Below, one piece after another: positions 59,411 through 64,000 of a stretch of DNA of 64,000 bases (the first letter of the stretch is position 1; the number at the start of each line of letters is the position of its first letter). The notes below the pieces were generated by a model. The model was not told the DNA's origin. It saw nothing but the letters and a program-made list of their open reading frames with translations, and did not search any database. The stretch comes from Megalopta genalis. Lineage: Eukaryota > Arthropoda > Insecta > Hymenoptera > Halictidae. The position numbers were made by a program, and so were the translations under genes. The DNA lies in NCBI RefSeq assembly GCF_051020955.1, contig NC_135029.1:3434001-3498000 (forward strand), in the 5' to 3' direction.

Positions 59411-61837
59411 ACTTCTCGCTGAAGGAATTAGCATAAACTCTGCTCCAAATGTTCACATGAACTGTTACTCTTTTCTCACTGTGCAACACTGTTCGACGAA
59501 GTTCAGATTGATTTTTCCTCGCGATTGAGCTCGTAACAAATTATTTAGCTTTCAATTTTTCCAAGAAATTACTGATATCTGAAACACGTTACATCGCTCC
59601 ATATGAAACGCGAGCTAATTTTCGAAGTATCTTGCTTAATTCATCGATGTTACAAAGAAGATCTGAATTCCGTTTCTATCATTTTACAAGTTTTATTTCG
59701 AATGTGAATGCTTCGACGATGTGCAAGAAATTCGCGAGATGACTGAACGCGCTTGGCAAAGAGACGTAAATGAAATGATTTCTAGAAAATCTTTCCCGTA
59801 ATGAGGAGATCGTCGTTCGTTTCTCTTGGACCCGATGAAAGAGCGCCGCGCTCATAACTTAAAAGCCGTAATGTGTATCAAAATTTACGTTTGTTAAAAC
59901 ACTTCGTACCGAAGGGAGAACGCGTCACAATTTTAGTAACATTCTGCGTATTCCGCACGATCGTTAATAAACGCGTGTATCTGTCCAGTTTTACTTTATT
60001 TCGATAATGAATCCAATTGATGTCAAAAAGAAAAGACGTTTCTCTACGATCAGTTTCGTTCCGATAGAAATCGGCGACGAGCTTTTCCACGTCAACGGAA
60101 TCGACGTCGATCCTCGAACACTCGGTAGTATTGTAGTTAATAACGTGGCGCAGCGCCGCGGTGTTAATCGTTCCACGATGCCCCCTATAAACGAATAGAC
60201 GGATCGCGGTTCGAACATCCACCGACGGTTGTCTGTCGCTTAGGTAATTGTTATTGTATATCAAACTTTATAAACTGTAATACAATGTAAACCTGTAAAA
60301 AATATACTGGGTGGCGACGGCTCTGTATAATATAATAAGTAGTATTATAATCGTTATGGTACAATCGTAATTAGTATAAATATATCATTATATTATATTT
60401 CTGCGATGTGCGCGCTTTTTCCTATCGTCGCGTTTCCTCCCTTGTATCGCGGTTCAAAGCTTTCACCATGTGTATCGTACATATCGTACAGATCGCATTC
60501 TATTTTCTTATTTCTGCTATATTTCATAAGACGCTTCTGTTCGTCGTACGGTAAATACAGCTCAGCACCATGTTTTTATATATATTTATATATAGAGATT
60601 TATATATATGTATATATATATTTATGTATATATCACTTATTCTGGGCGCCCGTCACGAATTAAAGCATAGTTTGTTTCTTAAAGATTTACAGAGTAAAAA
60701 AATTTCTCTTTCTCTCTCGCTCTCTCTCTCTCTCTCTCGCTCTCTCTCTCTCTCACTCTTGCTTCATCCACGCGCGCATGTTTGTATACATATCTAAAAT
60801 GAAAACTATATAACAACGATGGTAATTATTGCAATAAGAACTTTCGATCTTATCGGACGTGACGCATAAAGGGCTATCGTTCAAACTAGATGTACACGGC
60901 ACGTGGACATGCCCGTGGCGACTCGTGATCGTTGGAGGAATAATATTTCTAATATAATCAGCAATAAAGGTAGTAATTATTCCTTCAACCAAGAGTATCG
61001 AAGGCGCAGCGTTTACCGTACCACGAATGAAAACAGCGTTAAATCTCGTTTGTTCATCTCATTTTCGTGCGCTCGGGGCGAGGCTAGGGCGATTTAGGAA
61101 CTACGTGACAGCACAACCGATGCAAGTAACTATTTCATCTGTTTCCTGGTTTATCGTTTTTCTTTTCCTGTCGCTTTATACAGTGAGTTTCTTATTAAGA
61201 CCATTTCTCCACATTTTTTCCTTCCCTCGAATCTTTCACGGTGAAATTCGATTTGACGGTTTCCATAGTCACGACCGTTTCGAAACCCGATCGAACGTGA
61301 CCGACAGAACGAACGATCTCCTTTGTCCGTGTCGAGTGAAAAACTGCTTAGGAAAAATCGAAAAGAGACCCGTTAAATCATCCGACCGCCTAAAAAAAAA
61401 TAATTAAATTTACCCGCCGAACAATCGAATCGCGCAAATTCGAACACCGTTATTCGTCACCGAACGTCATCTGTTTTATCGAGAACAAGAGATAAATATC
61501 GACAGCCGATAACACCGCGACCGAGTAAACGATCGAAAAGTACGCGGCGCCATCTTTGAATGACGACGCGCACCCTTCGATGCGGCGATGCGCTTTCCAC
61601 TCGATGCACGGAACTTTGGAAACTCTCACACATTTCTCACAATTACAATATTGCATAATGAAACAGAAATCGCGTGTTTAATTTTACACACACATACACA
61701 TGATCTCTCTCTCTCTCTCTCTCTCTCTCTTCCTCTCTATCTTTCATACTCTCGCACAACTTTTCACTTCATTCTCCACCTTGCCCTCTCCATTGTTCGC
61801 TCTGTCTTTTACACGCGTTCACTCATACACTTGCATA

Positions 61838-61868
<31 letters not shown>

Positions 61869-62112
61869 GCTCTCTTCTTTTCCACTATTTCTCACAATGT
61901 TTTGTTTTCATCTATTTTTCTATTTTCCAATTGAAGGTTGTATCCGAAGAACAATTGCTCACGTGTTGCACAATTATCGATAAATATATATATATAATAT
62001 GTATATATGTATGTATATATTACGCATAAATAATCGGCTGCGCGCTCTTTGATACTATTTACAAGTGTAGTTTCATGTAAATTAAAAATAACTATTTTTC
62101 GGAGGCAAACTA

Positions 62113-62145
<33 letters not shown>

Positions 62146-62580
62146 TCTCACTCTTTCTCTTGCTCTCTCTCGCACTCTTTCTCTCTCTCTCTCTCTCACT
62201 CTTTCTCTCTCCCTCTCTCTCACTCTTTCTCTCTCTCCCTCTCTCTCTACATGTTCTCTGTTCTCCTATCTTTCTCTCTCTCTCTACATGTTCTCTATTC
62301 TTCTCTCTCTCTCTCTCTCTCTCCACATGTTCTCTATTATTCTATCTCTCTCTCTCTCTCTCACTCTCTCTCACTCTTTCTCTTGCTCTCTCTCTCACTC
62401 TTTCTCTCTCTCTCTCTCTCACTCTTTCTCTCTCTCCCTCTCTCTCTACATGTTCTCTATTCTCCTATCTTTCTCTCTCTCTCTCTACATGTTCTCTATT
62501 CTTCTCTCTCTCTCTCTCTCTCCACATGTTCTCTATTATTCTCTCTCTCTCTCTCTCACTCTTTCATCCTCTTTCTTTCT
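62113..62580. repeat. CT-rich satellite with internal segmental duplication
   Basis: CT runs are punctuated by ACATGTTCTCTATTC words. The order of variants in about 62135-62345 recurs in about 62365-62560, so a block of roughly 200 bases was duplicated after the tract formed. Ser/Leu-rich frames up to 240 codons here are artefacts. Confidence 0.8.
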
Positions 62581-63041
62581 CTCTTTTTTTCACTCGCTCT
62601 CTTACTTTCTCTCTGACGTTCAATCATTCTAACTCCATTTGTCAACGAGTAAATAATACTATTTTCCCTCTTCTCTCGCTCTCGTCAATCTTTACTGATT
62701 TGCTTCGTTTCCAACGGCTTTCTCTCTCTCTCTCTCGCTTTCTCTTTCTCTCTGCCGTATTGTTCAGATAAAATCGTATTTATCTCATCCTCGTACTGTA
62801 GGAACTTAAGATGGTGACTTCGGTTCACGAAGTCCCAGAAAAATCAAAGTGTTCTCGTTTGTCGTATTCTGCGTGTCTCTCGGTATACATGTAGAAACTG
62901 TGTGCCCGTACAGCGGTAGGTAGGTAGGTAGGTATTATCAATGTAACAGTGTAGTTTTTCAAATATAGTTGCGATCGCGGCAGCGACGGTAGAAAAAACT
63001 ATGAATCGCGGAGGCAGCGCGAAGTTATCGCGATAATGACA

Positions 63042-63077
<36 letters not shown>

Positions 63078-63301
63078 GCGACGGCGACAATATATAAATA
63101 AGAACGAGCGCGATATTGTTGCATCGCTGATAACAATAGTAATGACGATAAACCTTACTTAATGATTAACGAATAAAGAAATAACGGACAACGTTCTATG
63201 AAAGAGTATCTTGCTAAGAGGATCGTTTCGGCCGGGAGAAGCGGTGCCGCGGAAACGAAGTTCCAAATGTTCGTGAGTATTTGGTGTGTCCTTCAGGATA
63301 T

Positions 63302-63482
63302 AGTAAATTCTCTCTAATTTGGGAAGAGGTCGGCTCGTTTTTATAGTCGCTGACTTTATAGTCATAGATTTATATTGGTAACCTATAAAAACGAGCAGCA
63401 AGGCTCGAATAACCGTATCTCCTCTTCCCAAAAGTTGTCCATTTTTCTGCACAATCTGACCGTCGATTAGGGAGAATTTACT
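63302..63482. mobile_element. Hairpin miniature element with AGTAAATTC ends, copy 2
   Basis: The left end AGTAAATTCTCTCTAAT faces ATTAGGGAGAATTTACT. An inner pair GGCTCGTTTTTATAG / CTATAAAAACGAGC and GGGAAGAGG / CCTCTTCCC makes a long interrupted hairpin. The ends match the element at 59300. Confidence 0.6.
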
Positions 63483-64000
63483 GCGTTACGCGTGTCAACG
63501 ACTAGGCCAGCATATTTCTGACAAGCGTCTGTTTCTATCGAATATTACACTATTCCCGATTTCAAATACAACTGAGGACACAGTACGGTAATGATCGAAT
63601 GCCAGGAAACGTAATCAGAGTCTGATCTGCGTTATCAGTTTATCTGCAACGTCCTGTTCGATTTTCGTGTCCCGGGGCACCGTTTCGCCGTCGGCCAGGG
63701 TAAAAAATCAACGTTCGTCGGATGAAACATCGAACGCGCGGCATGCGTCAGAAAACAATGAAAAATTAATGATACCACGATAGTCTTAATGATATGTCGT
63801 GATCGCATCTCGTCAGGAGCGCGATCGAATTGATCGGTCGCGATCTATCTGTTAACTAATGCTTAATAATCGCAGCGTTTACGATGCCGTTACATCACGT
63901 AATGTATAAAAAAGAATGTTAGAAATACTAATCATGATAATAATAATAATAATGATAGAAAGAATAATAGTAATAATAGTAATTAATAATAATTAGAATA

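Larger units (their letters stand above)
58300..64000. other. Microsatellite-rich, GC-balanced block at the right edge
   Basis: Composition is less AT-rich than the preceding DNA and repeats are dense: CT tracts at 60703-60763, 61701-61868 and 62113-62580, a TATA-type run near 60570-60630, an ACG/ACGGCG run at 63041-63089, and AAT repeats at the end. No exon is recognised. It could be a long untranslated region or flank of a gene to the right. Confidence 0.3.

Noticed and set aside
62049..62771. 240-codon Ser/Leu-rich open frame
   Set aside because: It is produced by the CT microsatellite; stop-free by composition, with overlapping frames equally open.
1..64000. CRISPR arrays, prophage, bacterial operons
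   Set aside because: No regularly spaced repeats with unique spacers, and the window contains spliced eukaryotic genes.

Overview
The window reads as nuclear DNA of an insect, most likely a hymenopteran (bee-like). It is AT-rich, its genes carry short GT..AG introns, and three animal genes can be assembled exon by exon. There are no bacterial operons, CRISPR arrays, rRNA or convincing tRNA genes. The hymenopteran label is an inference from base composition and the style of the dispersed repeats, not from a database search.

Genes occupy the left half. (1) The 3' part of a sphingomyelin synthase-related gene (SMSr/SAMD8 type, + strand, 1-1057) enters from the left edge with four exons and complete catalytic motifs. 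(2) A complete SET-and-MYND gene of the arthropod SmydA type (+ strand, 3965-6447) has four exons and codes for 482 residues. (3) A complete NDNF/Nord-type secreted protein gene (- strand, 32435 down to 11747) has seven coding exons and codes for 607 residues; its first intron is 14.1 kb. All splice phases are consistent, and an Inr plus DPE core promoter is visible about 98 bases upstream of its ATG. SmydA and NDNF are convergent. The three products are functionally unrelated: sphingolipid synthesis in the ER, lysine-methyltransferase-like protein, and secreted FN3 modulator.

From about 32.6 kb to the right end I find no exon I can defend. This stretch holds AT-rich sequence with short relics and miniature transposons, broken by islands of more balanced composition (about 35.8-37.3, 43.1-43.6, 47.9-48.6, 53.0-54.35 and 58.3-64 kb). 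The islands may be promoters, conserved regulatory DNA or untranslated exons. The last 5.7 kb is microsatellite-rich and may be part of a transcript from a gene outside the window.

The most notable unexplained structure is mobile. A family of 140-262 bp elements has TAGACTGCGG-type ends and, in the best copies, 8-bp target duplications (hAT-like). Three 282-bp copies of a piggyBac-type miniature element are nearly identical and share the ends and asymmetric internal repeats of that superfamily. Further TTAA-flanked elements are present. Three near-perfect long inverted repeats (arms 107, 86 and 66 bp) each hold an AT-repeat loop, and two hairpin elements share AGTAAATTC ends. I did not find a convincing new multi-gene system.
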